From positions 1 through 42,755 of IMG/VR virus record IMGVR_UViG_3300020734_000006: 42,755 bases of DNA, one strand, 5' to 3'. This DNA comes from a virus. The notes under the pieces were generated by a model. It saw nothing but the letters and a program-made list of their open reading frames with translations, ran no database searches and had not been told where the DNA came from. Shown here piece by piece: positions 15,384 to 24,359 of the stretch (its first letter is position 1; the number at the start of each line of letters is the position of its first letter). The translations under genes were made by a program, and so were the position numbers.

Positions 15384-16604
15384 ATGACCACATATACAAA
15401 TCCATTCACTGGGCAGACTGTATCACCTGCTCAGGTATCTTATGAATCATTAACCATATCAACAAACACCACATTACAGTGGCCTATAAATGGTACAAGT
15501 TCTTCACTTACGACTGCAAATATTATAGAAGTAACTGCCACTATAGGTGGTTTAGATTTGTTGCTGCCAGTAGCTACTCAAGTCTCTGTAGGTGAAGCTG
15601 TTATTATTCGTAATATTGGGTCAAACTCATTTACTGTCACAAATAATAGTGGCGGAACCATTATTAACATTGCTTCTGGCATTGCAGAATACATCTACTT
15701 AACCGATAATACAACCTCCAATGGTACATGGGCAACTATTACTTTTGGTGCAGGCACATCATCTGCTAATGCTTCAGCTCTTTCTGGATATGGTCTATAT
15801 CCTATTACAACAACGCTGAATCAGCAGTATGTTACGACCAACTATTATGCAAATCAGACTCTTGATGCCACTAATCGAGCTGAGTTTGTAGTTTGGTCAA
15901 GTGGTGCAGGAACCATAACACTTCCTCCTTCAGCATCTGTTGGCAATGGCTGGTTTGTGATGATTGCCAATGACGGTACAGGAATTCTGAACATTGGATT
16001 GCAAGGTACTGACACAATAGATGGTAATACATCTAAGCAATTACAAATTTCTGAGTCATTTGTGGTTGTGTGTAATGGTTCGGGATTTAACAGCTTTGGT
16101 TACGGACAAGCTACTCAGTTTGCATTTACACAGTTAGCACTTGTAGTCTCCGGTGGAACACTGACTGAGACTAATGCACAAGCATCTAACTTAATTCAAG
16201 AGTTTAGCGGTAACTTAACATCAAATCAAATTATTATTCTACCTTCTACTGTTCAGCTATATTCAGTTACCAATAATACAACTGGCTCATTTAACTTAAC
16301 ATTTAAAACTGTATCAGTCGGTGGTGCAACTGTTACTGTGCCTCAATCAACTAGTGTGATTCTAATTTGTGATGGTACTAATGTTTATAATGCGACTTCA
16401 GGAGCAGTTAGCTCAATCACTTCATTGACTTTAGGCAATGGCTCTACGGCAGTTCCTTCTTTGAAGTTTACCGGCGATCTAAATACTGGTATTTATTTAC
16501 CGTCTACTGGAACATTAGGTTTTGTTATTGGAAATACAGAAGCTGGGTATTTAGACTCTACCGGATTACATGTATTTAATGGCATTAGTGGAGGGACATT
16601 TTGA
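15384..16604 (+). CDS. Fibre-like or tail-associated beta-rich protein
   Basis: This 406-residue protein contains beta-repeats and the segment KFTGDLNTGIYLPSTGTLGFVIGNTEAGY, typical of fibre-tip or fibre-attachment modules. It ends FNGISGGTF, matching the GGTF end of the fibre at 6145. The N-terminal TTYTNPFTGQTVSPAQVSYE is an anchor-like start seen in tail-associated proteins. It sits between the adaptor and nozzle-like genes, so it may form short spikes or a fibre base. The stop overlaps the TTG start of the next gene. Confidence 0.6.
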   Translation: MTTYTNPFTGQTVSPAQVSYESLTISTNTTLQWPINGTSSSLTTANIIEVTATIGGLDLLLPVATQVSVGEAVIIRNIGSNSFTVTNNSGGTIINIASGIAEYIYLTDNTTSNGTWATITFGAGTSSANASALSGYGLYPITTTLNQQYVTTNYYANQTLDATNRAEFVVWSSGAGTITLPPSASVGNGWFVMIANDGTGILNIGLQGTDTIDGNTSKQLQISESFVVVCNGSGFNSFGYGQATQFAFTQLALVVSGGTLTETNAQASNLIQEFSGNLTSNQIIILPSTVQLYSVTNNTTGSFNLTFKTVSVGGATVTVPQSTSVILICDGTNVYNATSGAVSSITSLTLGNGSTAVPSLKFTGDLNTGIYLPSTGTLGFVIGNTEAGYLDSTGLHVFNGISGGTF

Positions 16605-18358
16605 CCACTAATGTTATTTCCCTCAATATTCCTGCAGGAATTCAGCGAGATGGTACTCAGTTTGACTCACCGATGTACGTTGATGGGCAATGGGTCAGAT
16701 TTCAGCGCGGTCGTCCTCGTAAGATAGGTGGGTACAAAGGCATCTTTTTAAGCGCGCTTGAAGTAAGTCGTGGTATGACCATGCAATCACAGCAAGGTCT
16801 AAACTATGTCTATTCAGGTTCACAAAATTATTTACAAGCTTGGCAAACTGATAATGATGATGGTGTAGGCTCAGGCCCGATTAATATTACATTAAATAAC
16901 TTTACAGCAAATGAGAATAACTTATGGCAGTTTGATATTGGTTATAACTCTAATGGATCAGGTCAGCTTCAAGTGGTTGCACACCCAGGTCAAAATCTAA
17001 CTGATATTGATAGCACTATTAACGTCCCTGTACTGTCAGGTGATTTTCCATATGGAGCTTTGTCCAAAGTTGGCGTCTTTACAGCCACTGGAACATTAAC
17101 TGGTACATCATTTGTTATTAGCTCTGCCAACTATAAAATCGGACTAGGTCAGACAGTAACAGGTGCTAGCTTACCTGCAAATACGGTAGTGACACTAGTA
17201 TCGATTACAGGTTCTACTACCACTGTGACTTTAAGTAGTGGCGGTGGTTCAGGTACACAAACATTGACATTTGATAATAATATCTCTGTGTCAGGCGGAG
17301 CTTGCATGATTTATCCATACCTTTTTGTGTATGGAAACAATGGCTTAATTCAAAATAACTCAGCAGGTGACTTTACAAACTGGACAGGTGCTGATGCTAA
17401 CTCAAACAATGTGTCAAGCACAAAAGTAGTTAAAGGCATGGCACTTAGAGGCGGAACTACATCGCCTTCTGGTTTATTCTGGTCACTTGATCAGCTTACA
17501 CGTGTGTCATATAGTCCTACCACTGTAGGATCATCTGTATTGTATTGGCGTTATGACATTATTAGCACACAGACATCCATTATGTCTAGTTCTTGTGTTA
17601 TTGAGTATGATGGTATATTCTATTGGTGTGGTGTAGATCGATTCTTAATGTATAACGGTGTTGTACAAGAAATTCCTAACACTACAAATCAAAACTATTT
17701 CTTTGATAACTTGAACTATACGCAGCGACAAAAAGTTTGGGCAATGAAGATTCCTCGTTGGGGTGAGATCTGGTGGTTCTATCCTGCAGGTGATTCTACC
17801 GAGTGTAACAATGCCATTATCTATAATGTACGTGAAAAGACTTGGTATGATGCTGGTTTTGCTCCTGCAGCAAATCGATCAGCAGGTGTGTTCTCTGAAG
17901 TATTCCGTTATCCTATTTGGGCAGAGAATGTGCAGAATATTGCAGGTACATACACATTATGGCAGCATGAAATTGGCACTGATGAAATCTTTTTAAGCAC
18001 AGTAAATGCTGTTGAATCGTATTTTGAAACAAATAGTATTGGTTGGGTAAGAGGTGGTCCTGGGCAAGCATCCATAACAGGACCAAATAAATGGATTCGC
18101 TTAGAACGTATAGAACCTGACTTTGTACAATCTGGACAAATGAGTGTAACAGTCACAGGTAGAGGCTATGCAGATGATACAGATATTACCACTGCGCCTT
18201 ATACATTTGATCCTGACACTTTAAAGATTGATATGCGTGAACAAAGACGTGAAATGAGACTTCGCTTTACAAGTAATACAGAAGGCGGAAACTATCAGCT
18301 AGGTAATGTTCTATTAAGCGCTGATATTGGTGATGAACGCTCTACAGGTAACCCATAA
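16601..18358 (+). CDS. Tail nozzle-like / packaged-DNA stabilisation protein
   Basis: The 585-residue protein begins MTTNVISLNIPAGIQRDGTQ with FQRGRPRKIGGYKG near residues 34-47, a conserved opening of phage proteins related to tail tubular B and P22 gp10-type nozzle proteins. The remainder is a long beta-propeller-like run, consistent with that fold. The start is TTG at 16601, supported by GGAGGG at 16590-16595 and by no better ATG in frame. The start overlaps the previous stop (TTGA). Its place after the adaptor fits a component of the tail tube that seals DNA in the head. The nozzle role is an inference from this motif and context. Confidence 0.6.
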   Translation: MTTNVISLNIPAGIQRDGTQFDSPMYVDGQWVRFQRGRPRKIGGYKGIFLSALEVSRGMTMQSQQGLNYVYSGSQNYLQAWQTDNDDGVGSGPINITLNNFTANENNLWQFDIGYNSNGSGQLQVVAHPGQNLTDIDSTINVPVLSGDFPYGALSKVGVFTATGTLTGTSFVISSANYKIGLGQTVTGASLPANTVVTLVSITGSTTTVTLSSGGGSGTQTLTFDNNISVSGGACMIYPYLFVYGNNGLIQNNSAGDFTNWTGADANSNNVSSTKVVKGMALRGGTTSPSGLFWSLDQLTRVSYSPTTVGSSVLYWRYDIISTQTSIMSSSCVIEYDGIFYWCGVDRFLMYNGVVQEIPNTTNQNYFFDNLNYTQRQKVWAMKIPRWGEIWWFYPAGDSTECNNAIIYNVREKTWYDAGFAPAANRSAGVFSEVFRYPIWAENVQNIAGTYTLWQHEIGTDEIFLSTVNAVESYFETNSIGWVRGGPGQASITGPNKWIRLERIEPDFVQSGQMSVTVTGRGYADDTDITTAPYTFDPDTLKIDMREQRREMRLRFTSNTEGGNYQLGNVLLSADIGDERSTGNP

Positions 18359-18600
18359 TGGTAGTCTATGATCCACGCGGACTAACATGGGACTATTGGT
18401 GTTCCAGAATGGCTGATTTGTTTGCAGCAAATCAGCTAGGCACAGTGTCTGAAGATAAATGGAGAGACTGGGCAGATGGTATGCAAGGTATTGGATATTT
18501 TGTAAACTCTGCTGTACCTGATCCAAGAGGTTTTGATGAATGGTATCAATGGGCTGAATCATTAGTAGGTATTATGAATGTAGATACAAGGCAACTTTAA
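18358..18600 (+). CDS. Small hypothetical virion-region protein
   Basis: This 80-residue protein starts in the overlap TAATG with the nozzle-like gene. It is Trp-rich (YDPRGLTWDYWCSRMADLFAANQLGTVSEDKWRDWADGM) and mostly helical. It resembles small proteins found at the same place, after the nozzle gene, in related phages, but has no known function. A structural or assembly role is possible. Confidence 0.5.
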   Translation: MVVYDPRGLTWDYWCSRMADLFAANQLGTVSEDKWRDWADGMQGIGYFVNSAVPDPRGFDEWYQWAESLVGIMNVDTRQL

Positions 18601-18601
18601 A

Positions 18602-18964
18602 ATGACACCAGAACAAATTATCGCGTATGAAACTGGCCGTAAAGGCATGAACTCTAATGTAATCTTAGCCAAGCTAAGAAAGCATATACATGAGCATGAT
18701 GCTAATTTACTACAAAAGCATGATACATTAATGTACTTAAAAAGAATTGATGATCATAATGCCGACGTGCACTTTATTACAATCGATGCGCCATTGGTTT
18801 TATCCAGCGCAATTAAGTATTTTTTAGACTTAGCTAGAAAGCACGGAATTAAAGTGCTTCATACATCTTCTAAGAACCCTAAAGTAATGCAAGCTTTACA
18901 GTCAAATCATGCTCATGTTATGAGATCTCCACAAAGTCCTTCAAAATTGGCAATCATTTTATAA
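18602..18964 (+). CDS. Hypothetical protein, possibly GNAT-related
   Basis: The protein has 120 residues. It starts with an AYETGRKGMNSNVILAKLRKH helix and a beta-strand DVHFITIDAPLVLSSAIKYFLDLARKHGIKVLHTSS that resembles the second half of an acetyltransferase fold, though the acetyl-CoA loop is not visible. An identifiable GNAT-like gene lies a short way downstream at 19918. The stop overlaps the next start (TAATGG). I would call it unknown. Confidence 0.45.
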   Translation: MTPEQIIAYETGRKGMNSNVILAKLRKHIHEHDANLLQKHDTLMYLKRIDDHNADVHFITIDAPLVLSSAIKYFLDLARKHGIKVLHTSSKNPKVMQALQSNHAHVMRSPQSPSKLAIIL

Positions 18965-19455
18965 TGGCTAAAACTGTAGAACAATTTAAAGATTGGTGGA
19001 TTAAGTCAGGAAGACCGTTTCGTCCTCCATTTAAGAATTGTATTCATACAACTGACATTGCATATTCTTTGTGCTTATACAGAGAAGGACAATATCAAGT
19101 AGAGCTATATGTATGTAAACCTAATACTGAGTCTCCAATGCACAGTCATCCAAATGTAGAATCAATATCTATGTATTTAACAGGTGACTTATCTTTTTCA
19201 GACAGCCAAGGTAATTTTGCTGATTTATCCGCATATCAATACCCGAAACAAGATAGGTCGCATATGCTATTAGGAAAGACTGCTGATAAGAACAATGGAA
19301 CACCTCATGCATTGAAAACTGGATCAAGAGGCGGCTCATTTTTAATTTTTGAGCATTGGTTAAAAGACAATCCATCATCAGTAACTACGCACTGGGAAGG
19401 TGAATATGTAGGACCAATGCATGCAAAAACAATAGAGGTTAATCATGTGGTCTAA
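18964..19455 (+). CDS. Cupin-like protein, copy 1 of a tandem pair
   Basis: The 163-residue protein has a small-beta-barrel layout with PMHSHPNVESISMYLTGDLSF (His60, His62) as cupin motif 1 and His115 in GTPHALKTGSRGG as part of motif 2, followed by Glu-His-Trp at 130-132. These residues could bind a metal. It begins with WWIKSGRPFRPPFK, a conserved opening that the next gene also has. The two proteins align over their whole length, so the pair arose by duplication. Cupins cover many functions; this one may be an enzyme, a sugar-binding protein or a structural protein. It overlaps the next gene by 11 bases. Confidence 0.65.
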   Translation: MAKTVEQFKDWWIKSGRPFRPPFKNCIHTTDIAYSLCLYREGQYQVELYVCKPNTESPMHSHPNVESISMYLTGDLSFSDSQGNFADLSAYQYPKQDRSHMLLGKTADKNNGTPHALKTGSRGGSFLIFEHWLKDNPSSVTTHWEGEYVGPMHAKTIEVNHVV

Positions 19456-19921
19456 TGTTACTGAATTTAAACAATGGTGGTTAAAGAGTCGACCATTACG
19501 TCCTCCGTTTGATCAAGCATCATTTATTACAGATTTAGCTTATTCTCTTTGTTTATATAGAGAAGATGCATTTCAAATTGAGCTGTACATACTTAAACCT
19601 AATAGTACTGCTCCATTTCATTCTCACCCAGGAGTAGATTCTACTTTTATTTATTTAGGCGGCAATCTAGAATTTGGACTAGAAGATGGAACATTTCCTG
19701 ATTTGTCTGAATTTCAAAAAGCTAAAGAGAACGGGGCACATATGCTATTAGGTAAGTCTGCCGATGCACCTGATGGTATGCTACATTCTGTTAGAACATT
19801 TAAAGAAGGCGGTGCATTTTTAAGTTTTGAGCATTGGAAAGAAAAAGAGCCTGATTCAGTAGTGTTAAATTGGACTGGGGAGCCTGATGGTAAAGTACAT
19901 GCACAAATATTAGGAAAATGA
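19445..19921 (+). CDS. Cupin-like protein, copy 2 of a tandem pair
   Basis: The 158-residue protein is a diverged duplicate of the preceding gene. Shared blocks are WWLKSRPLRPPF, TDLAYSLCLYRE, PFHSHPGVDSTFIYLGGNLEF, AHMLLGKSAD and FEHW. The putative metal ligands are kept: His59, His61 and His114. Both copies therefore look functional and not decayed. It overlaps copy 1 by 11 bases and the GNAT-like gene by four bases (ATGA), so the three are translated together. Confidence 0.65.
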   Translation: MWSNVTEFKQWWLKSRPLRPPFDQASFITDLAYSLCLYREDAFQIELYILKPNSTAPFHSHPGVDSTFIYLGGNLEFGLEDGTFPDLSEFQKAKENGAHMLLGKSADAPDGMLHSVRTFKEGGAFLSFEHWKEKEPDSVVLNWTGEPDGKVHAQILGK

Positions 19922-20376
19922 TTACATTTCAGAAAGAACAAGTTGAAACATTTAGCATATGGGAACAAGAAGCAAATGAGTTAATTCTTCAGCATTATGA
20001 AGAACTAGTAACGCAAAAAGAAGTGATGCAGTTAAAATTAAATTTAAAAGCATATAGTCAGTTATATGATAAAGATATTTTGGAAATACATACAGTGAGA
20101 GATGACGGCAAAATGATTGGTTATAGTACATGGATTATTAATAAGCCAATGCAATTTTCTGACACTCTTGTTGCAAATTCAAATGCTTTATTTTTAAGAT
20201 CTGATTATAGAAAAGGCATATTAGGAATGAAGTTTATTAAATGGTCTGTAGAAGAAATTAAGAAGAGAAAACCTTCTAGAATATTTTTACATGTAAAACC
20301 ATTTATGGACTTTAGTCCGATATTGGAAAGAATAGGCGCAAGTCTTTTTGAAACAACATATCTTATTACGGAGTAA
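19918..20376 (+). CDS. GNAT-like acetyltransferase
   Basis: The protein has 152 residues. VRDDGKMIGYSTWII forms the central beta-strands, FLRSDYRKGILGMKFIKWSVEEIKKR carries an Arg-Lys-Gly-x-x-Gly loop (98-103) like the acetyl-CoA binding motif A, and ILERIGASLFETTYLI ends the fold. Members transfer an acetyl group from acetyl-CoA to amines. The target is unknown. Similar GNAT-like genes occur near structural genes of other tailed phages. It overlaps the cupin copy 2 stop by four bases. Confidence 0.6.
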   Translation: MITFQKEQVETFSIWEQEANELILQHYEELVTQKEVMQLKLNLKAYSQLYDKDILEIHTVRDDGKMIGYSTWIINKPMQFSDTLVANSNALFLRSDYRKGILGMKFIKWSVEEIKKRKPSRIFLHVKPFMDFSPILERIGASLFETTYLITE

Positions 20377-20379
20377 ATT

Positions 20380-21594
20380 ATGAGTTGCGTCGTTTGTGTA
20401 CCTATTGTTAGCTGTATTGTTGATTGCGTTGTAGGTGTGTGCATGCCAGGTATTAGCTGTTTACTACCTTGTTGTATTGGCTGTTTAAATCCTTTCTGTG
20501 GGCCTAGTTGTGGGCCTACAAGTACTCCAGGTTGTGGTGCAGTACCTTGTGCACCTGAACCTCCTACATGCACACCTACACCTCCTACATGTCAGCCTGC
20601 TCCTGTTCACTGTTATAGTGCTCCTTATTGTGGACCATATAATGCCAGTGGAACATGTGCTGCTGCACAAGCTGCATTAAAAGCTGCAGGTACAACTGCT
20701 GCTACAACGCTAGGCAAACAAGTTCTTGCAGGCTTATTTTCACCTTGTGCACCTAGTAGAGGCGCAAAAGCACAGTCCAATGTAGGAAGTGCTCTGACTT
20801 CATCAGGTGCAAGCATGGTTGGTGGATCTTCAGGAAGTGGATCTTCAGGTGGCGGTGGTGCTTTACCTACTCCATTACAGAGTGCCGGATTAGCAGCTGC
20901 TCCTGTTTATAACACAAATGCAAATATTCTTAAACCATTGACACAGTTAGAGAATTTAAACGGAACACCTGAGTCTCAATCAGCTACTGCACCTCAGACA
21001 TTAGCAGCTACAAACTTACGAGTAGGCGATCCTACTGGTATGCCTACTCAAGCTATGAGTGCATCAGCACAGCCTAATCCGTATGCTGCTTTATATCAAA
21101 CAATGCTAGGCGGTCTAGGTACATCGAACCCTTCACCGGGTTATCCAGTAGCTGCAGAAGGTGGTAGTCAGGCCGACATTCTCCAAAGATTCCAAGATCA
21201 GAATCAAAGAAATAGATCTGGCGCGCTTATGAATTCCGGATTAAAATTACTCAGTGGACAAAAAGCAGGTGGCGCACAGCATGAAGAGAATGGTGAACAT
21301 AGAGAACATGTACCAGAATTCATTACTGGTGCCACTGGGCATTATGTAAAAGGCAAAGGTGATGGACAATCTGACGATATCCCTGCTATGCTGGCTGACG
21401 GTGAGTATGTTTTTGACGCCGATACTGTTGCTGCTTTGGGTAACGGTTCTAGTGATGCTGGCGCCAAACTTTTAGACCATTTTAGAGAGTCTTTACGTGA
21501 GCATAAACGATCAGCAGCTTCTGACAAAATACCACCAAAAGCATCACCACTGGCATATATGAAAGAAGCGCTTAAACGGCATTCGAAAGGTTAA
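20380..21594 (+). CDS. Virion-region protein with extremely Cys-rich N-terminus
   Basis: The 404-residue protein has 18 cysteines in its first 93 residues, in hydrophobic and proline-rich segments such as CVVCVPIVSC, LLPCCIGCLNPFC and CGPSCGPTSTPGC. The middle is Ser/Gly-rich linker. Residues about 328-375 hold a block conserved in many phages: GDGQSDDIPAMLADGEYVFDADTVAALGNGS followed by AGAKLLDHFRE. The block's function is not known. The Cys-rich head could form disulfide cross-links in an oxidising environment, bind metal, or insert into membranes during DNA ejection; these are inferences. It starts three bases after the GNAT-like stop. Confidence 0.55.
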   Translation: MSCVVCVPIVSCIVDCVVGVCMPGISCLLPCCIGCLNPFCGPSCGPTSTPGCGAVPCAPEPPTCTPTPPTCQPAPVHCYSAPYCGPYNASGTCAAAQAALKAAGTTAATTLGKQVLAGLFSPCAPSRGAKAQSNVGSALTSSGASMVGGSSGSGSSGGGGALPTPLQSAGLAAAPVYNTNANILKPLTQLENLNGTPESQSATAPQTLAATNLRVGDPTGMPTQAMSASAQPNPYAALYQTMLGGLGTSNPSPGYPVAAEGGSQADILQRFQDQNQRNRSGALMNSGLKLLSGQKAGGAQHEENGEHREHVPEFITGATGHYVKGKGDGQSDDIPAMLADGEYVFDADTVAALGNGSSDAGAKLLDHFRESLREHKRSAASDKIPPKASPLAYMKEALKRHSKG

Positions 21595-21596
21595 TT

Positions 21597-22622
21597 ATGG
21601 CACTACCATCAGCATCACCTGCAGTTCCTTGTATTGGCGTAACTGCAGGATCACCACAAGGAGGCACATTTACTCAAGGGGCTGCCCTTCCTAATATTAC
21701 GACTACGCAGACATCAGCAACAGCTGCTCCTCAGTTTTATACTTGCTATTTAAGTAATTTAGCAAGTCAAGGTCAGCAAGCTGCTCAAAATGCTCAGTAC
21801 GTTGGTGCTCAGCCATTGCAGCAACAAGCATTTTGCCAAGTTGCTAAGAATGCAGGCAATTATCAACCCACATTAAATTCTGCAATTTGTGCTGCTAATC
21901 AAGTTAAAGGAACCAATTTAGCATGTGCTGTTGGTAATTATGGTCAGTCTAATATTGCTATGAACTTGGCACCACAGACAACTGCAGGCATAGTTGGCGC
22001 CGGACAGTTTGGATCGACTAGAGGTGCTGGTGCATTAGCACAAAATTTATCTAATGCAGACTTAGGAATTACACAGTTACAAGAGCAAGCATTACAGCAA
22101 TGCCAAGCCAATAAGCTAGCAGCTGCTAATACACTTGAAAACTTGGCTACAACACAGCAGAATTTAGGTATTGGTTGCGTGAATGCGCTTTCTACATTAG
22201 GCGCTCAACAACAAACCATTGCACAGAATCAACAATTATTTCCATTACAGCAACTAACCAATGAGTCGGCATTGTTACGTGGTTATACAATGCCTACATC
22301 ATCTGCATCATCATATACAGGCCCAATTCCTGGTGCTTATGCAGCATCCCCATTACAACAAATTGCGGGTATGGGAGCATTAGCAGCTGGTATCAGTTGT
22401 ACAGCTCTTGGAAAAGCAATTGGCACAGGCGCATCAAAAGCAGTATGCTCTATATCAAATTACTTATTTGGTAAGAACAATTCTACTAATCCTCAGCCAG
22501 GCGTATGTGGCCCAACTCCTTGCATTCCACCGAATGCCGTTTCAGGCGCATGCGGTAACTATGGTCCGACACCTACCGGCGGTAACATAGCTTGTTATTA
22601 TTCATGCTGTGCATTTAATTAA
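21597..22622 (+). CDS. Virion-region protein with Cys-rich C-terminus
   Basis: The 341-residue protein is rich in Ala, Gln and Asn with long helices (e.g. ALQQCQANKLAAANTLENLATTQQNL), followed by a glycine-rich hydrophobic region and a C-terminal tail with six cysteines in the last 40 or so residues, ending CYYSCCAFN. The composition of Ala/Gln helices fits an internal or ejected virion protein. The Cys-rich tail echoes the N-terminus of the preceding protein, suggesting that the two may interact. No motif is recognised. Confidence 0.5.
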   Translation: MALPSASPAVPCIGVTAGSPQGGTFTQGAALPNITTTQTSATAAPQFYTCYLSNLASQGQQAAQNAQYVGAQPLQQQAFCQVAKNAGNYQPTLNSAICAANQVKGTNLACAVGNYGQSNIAMNLAPQTTAGIVGAGQFGSTRGAGALAQNLSNADLGITQLQEQALQQCQANKLAAANTLENLATTQQNLGIGCVNALSTLGAQQQTIAQNQQLFPLQQLTNESALLRGYTMPTSSASSYTGPIPGAYAASPLQQIAGMGALAAGISCTALGKAIGTGASKAVCSISNYLFGKNNSTNPQPGVCGPTPCIPPNAVSGACGNYGPTPTGGNIACYYSCCAFN

Positions 22623-22632
22623 AGGTTAAGTT

Positions 22633-24351
22633 ATGGCAACATCACCACTAAATGCATTAAAAGATGCTCCAGTACCTACAGAAATTGGCGGAGATGAAGA
22701 CTATTCATCAAAATATATCGATGCCTTAAATAAAATTAATGAAACTCTGAATCAACGTACAAGCCAGCCAATGAACTGGTTTAGTGTGGCTGGTGCATTG
22801 CTAAAACCTGGTCGCACAGGAAATGCAGGTGAAGCAATTGGAAATGCAGCTGATGTAGTAGGCCAACAAGTCGAAAGACAAAGACAAGAAGAATTACCAG
22901 TAGCACAGATGAAAGCCGAGATTCTAGGTAAGCAATACCAAGTTGGCAGACAGCTGCAAGGTAATAAGATTCTAGGCAGTATTTTAGGGACTGATCCATC
23001 CACTGCAAGACAGTCATTAGAATCAGGCAACGTACCTGCAGGTATTAGCCGTCTTGCCAATGGTAAGCAACTAGCAGCATTAATGTATTACGACAAAGAT
23101 GCAGGGGCTGCCTTAAAAGCAGGCATTGATGTTGAGCAAAAGCAAATGGAAAATGCCATTAAACTTCTTGACTCAGGCGTTGATATGTCAAAAGCAACTG
23201 CTAATATGAGTCCAGACCAAAAGAAAGAGTTTACTGCTAATATAGATGCATATAGAAATATGCTCGGTATTCCTGGGCCTCATAGCAATAATGCACAGTC
23301 TTTAGTAGAAGATCCTGCAATCGCTGCTAAGAATGCAGGCGTTCCTGTAATTCGTGGTCTTGGCTCTAATGAGAAGTTATATGCTGATAGTGTGGCAAAT
23401 GGTACTCCTGGAATTCAGCCAAATGGGCTACCTGTTGCTAAACCAGGAACCAGTATGCATGAAAAAGGTGCTGCATTGGATGTTGATTCTAAGAGTCTTA
23501 CACCACAAGGCCGTCAATGGTTAGAAGACAATGGCTATAAACAGCCTATGCCGGATCGAGATCCTAATCATTGGGAGCTTGCTTCTGTAACAGCAGCAAA
23601 GCCAACAGTAATTAGTGGCACATTAGTACAACGCCCTGATGAAACTCAAGAACAGTTTAATGCTCGTAAGAAAGAAATTGAAGCACCGCAAATTAAAGAT
23701 GCAGCAGAAGTGGCATCTGGATTAAGTAAGATTGATACTGACAGTTTAACAGCTTCAAACTCTGATTTAAATGAGCTGAAGAAGATTGCAGCTAGACCTG
23801 ATGCTAATAAGATCTTTGCACCGTTGCAATTGCAAGGTGGTGAAACTTATGCTCAAGCAGCTACGAAGGTTGCTATTCAACAGTTTAAAGAAGGCATGAA
23901 TGTTACTGCAGGTAGTATTCATGCTGGTGTTGGTGTAAACTTTGAGCCAGTATATCAGAACTTAAACTTAAGTCCGGATCAAAAAGTAGCTGCTGCTAAA
24001 GCACAACAGATCATTGCGCAACAGGTGATTAATAACATTATTGCCAATAAGACTAAGGCATTTGGTGGATCACGCGTGACTAACTATCAAGACCAACAGT
24101 TATCAGCACTAAATGCTAATATGAATCAGCTGCCTAAGTTTATTGGTGGTTGGGCAACAAGGCGTCAAGTGGATAATGCAGCATTACTAGATGCTCAAAA
24201 TGAATGGACTAACTTTCAAAGACAGTCATTACAAAAGAATCAACCTGCCGATCCTCGTGCATTTATTCTAAGTGATACATACTTAAAAGACTTGCCGCAA
24301 CGGCACAGAGAACACATTGAAAAAGTAAACAAATTCTATGGTGAACAATAG
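22633..24351 (+). CDS. Internal virion (ejection) protein with M15-type peptidase domain
   Basis: The 572-residue protein has helical, Gln/Ala-rich flanks and a zinc-peptidase domain at about residues 235-318. Conserved residues are Ser274-Met-His276, Asp283 in AALDVDS, and His313 in NHWEL, matching the His-x6-Asp and His-Trp signature of M15 peptidases (D-Ala-D-Ala carboxypeptidase / L-Ala-D-Glu endopeptidase family). Such domains in virion proteins cut peptidoglycan to let DNA enter. The helical flanks and the place at the end of the late arm suggest an ejected protein. The peptidase type is a motif-based inference. Confidence 0.7.
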   Translation: MATSPLNALKDAPVPTEIGGDEDYSSKYIDALNKINETLNQRTSQPMNWFSVAGALLKPGRTGNAGEAIGNAADVVGQQVERQRQEELPVAQMKAEILGKQYQVGRQLQGNKILGSILGTDPSTARQSLESGNVPAGISRLANGKQLAALMYYDKDAGAALKAGIDVEQKQMENAIKLLDSGVDMSKATANMSPDQKKEFTANIDAYRNMLGIPGPHSNNAQSLVEDPAIAAKNAGVPVIRGLGSNEKLYADSVANGTPGIQPNGLPVAKPGTSMHEKGAALDVDSKSLTPQGRQWLEDNGYKQPMPDRDPNHWELASVTAAKPTVISGTLVQRPDETQEQFNARKKEIEAPQIKDAAEVASGLSKIDTDSLTASNSDLNELKKIAARPDANKIFAPLQLQGGETYAQAATKVAIQQFKEGMNVTAGSIHAGVGVNFEPVYQNLNLSPDQKVAAAKAQQIIAQQVINNIIANKTKAFGGSRVTNYQDQQLSALNANMNQLPKFIGGWATRRQVDNAALLDAQNEWTNFQRQSLQKNQPADPRAFILSDTYLKDLPQRHREHIEKVNKFYGEQ

Positions 24352-24359
24352 AGGTTAAT

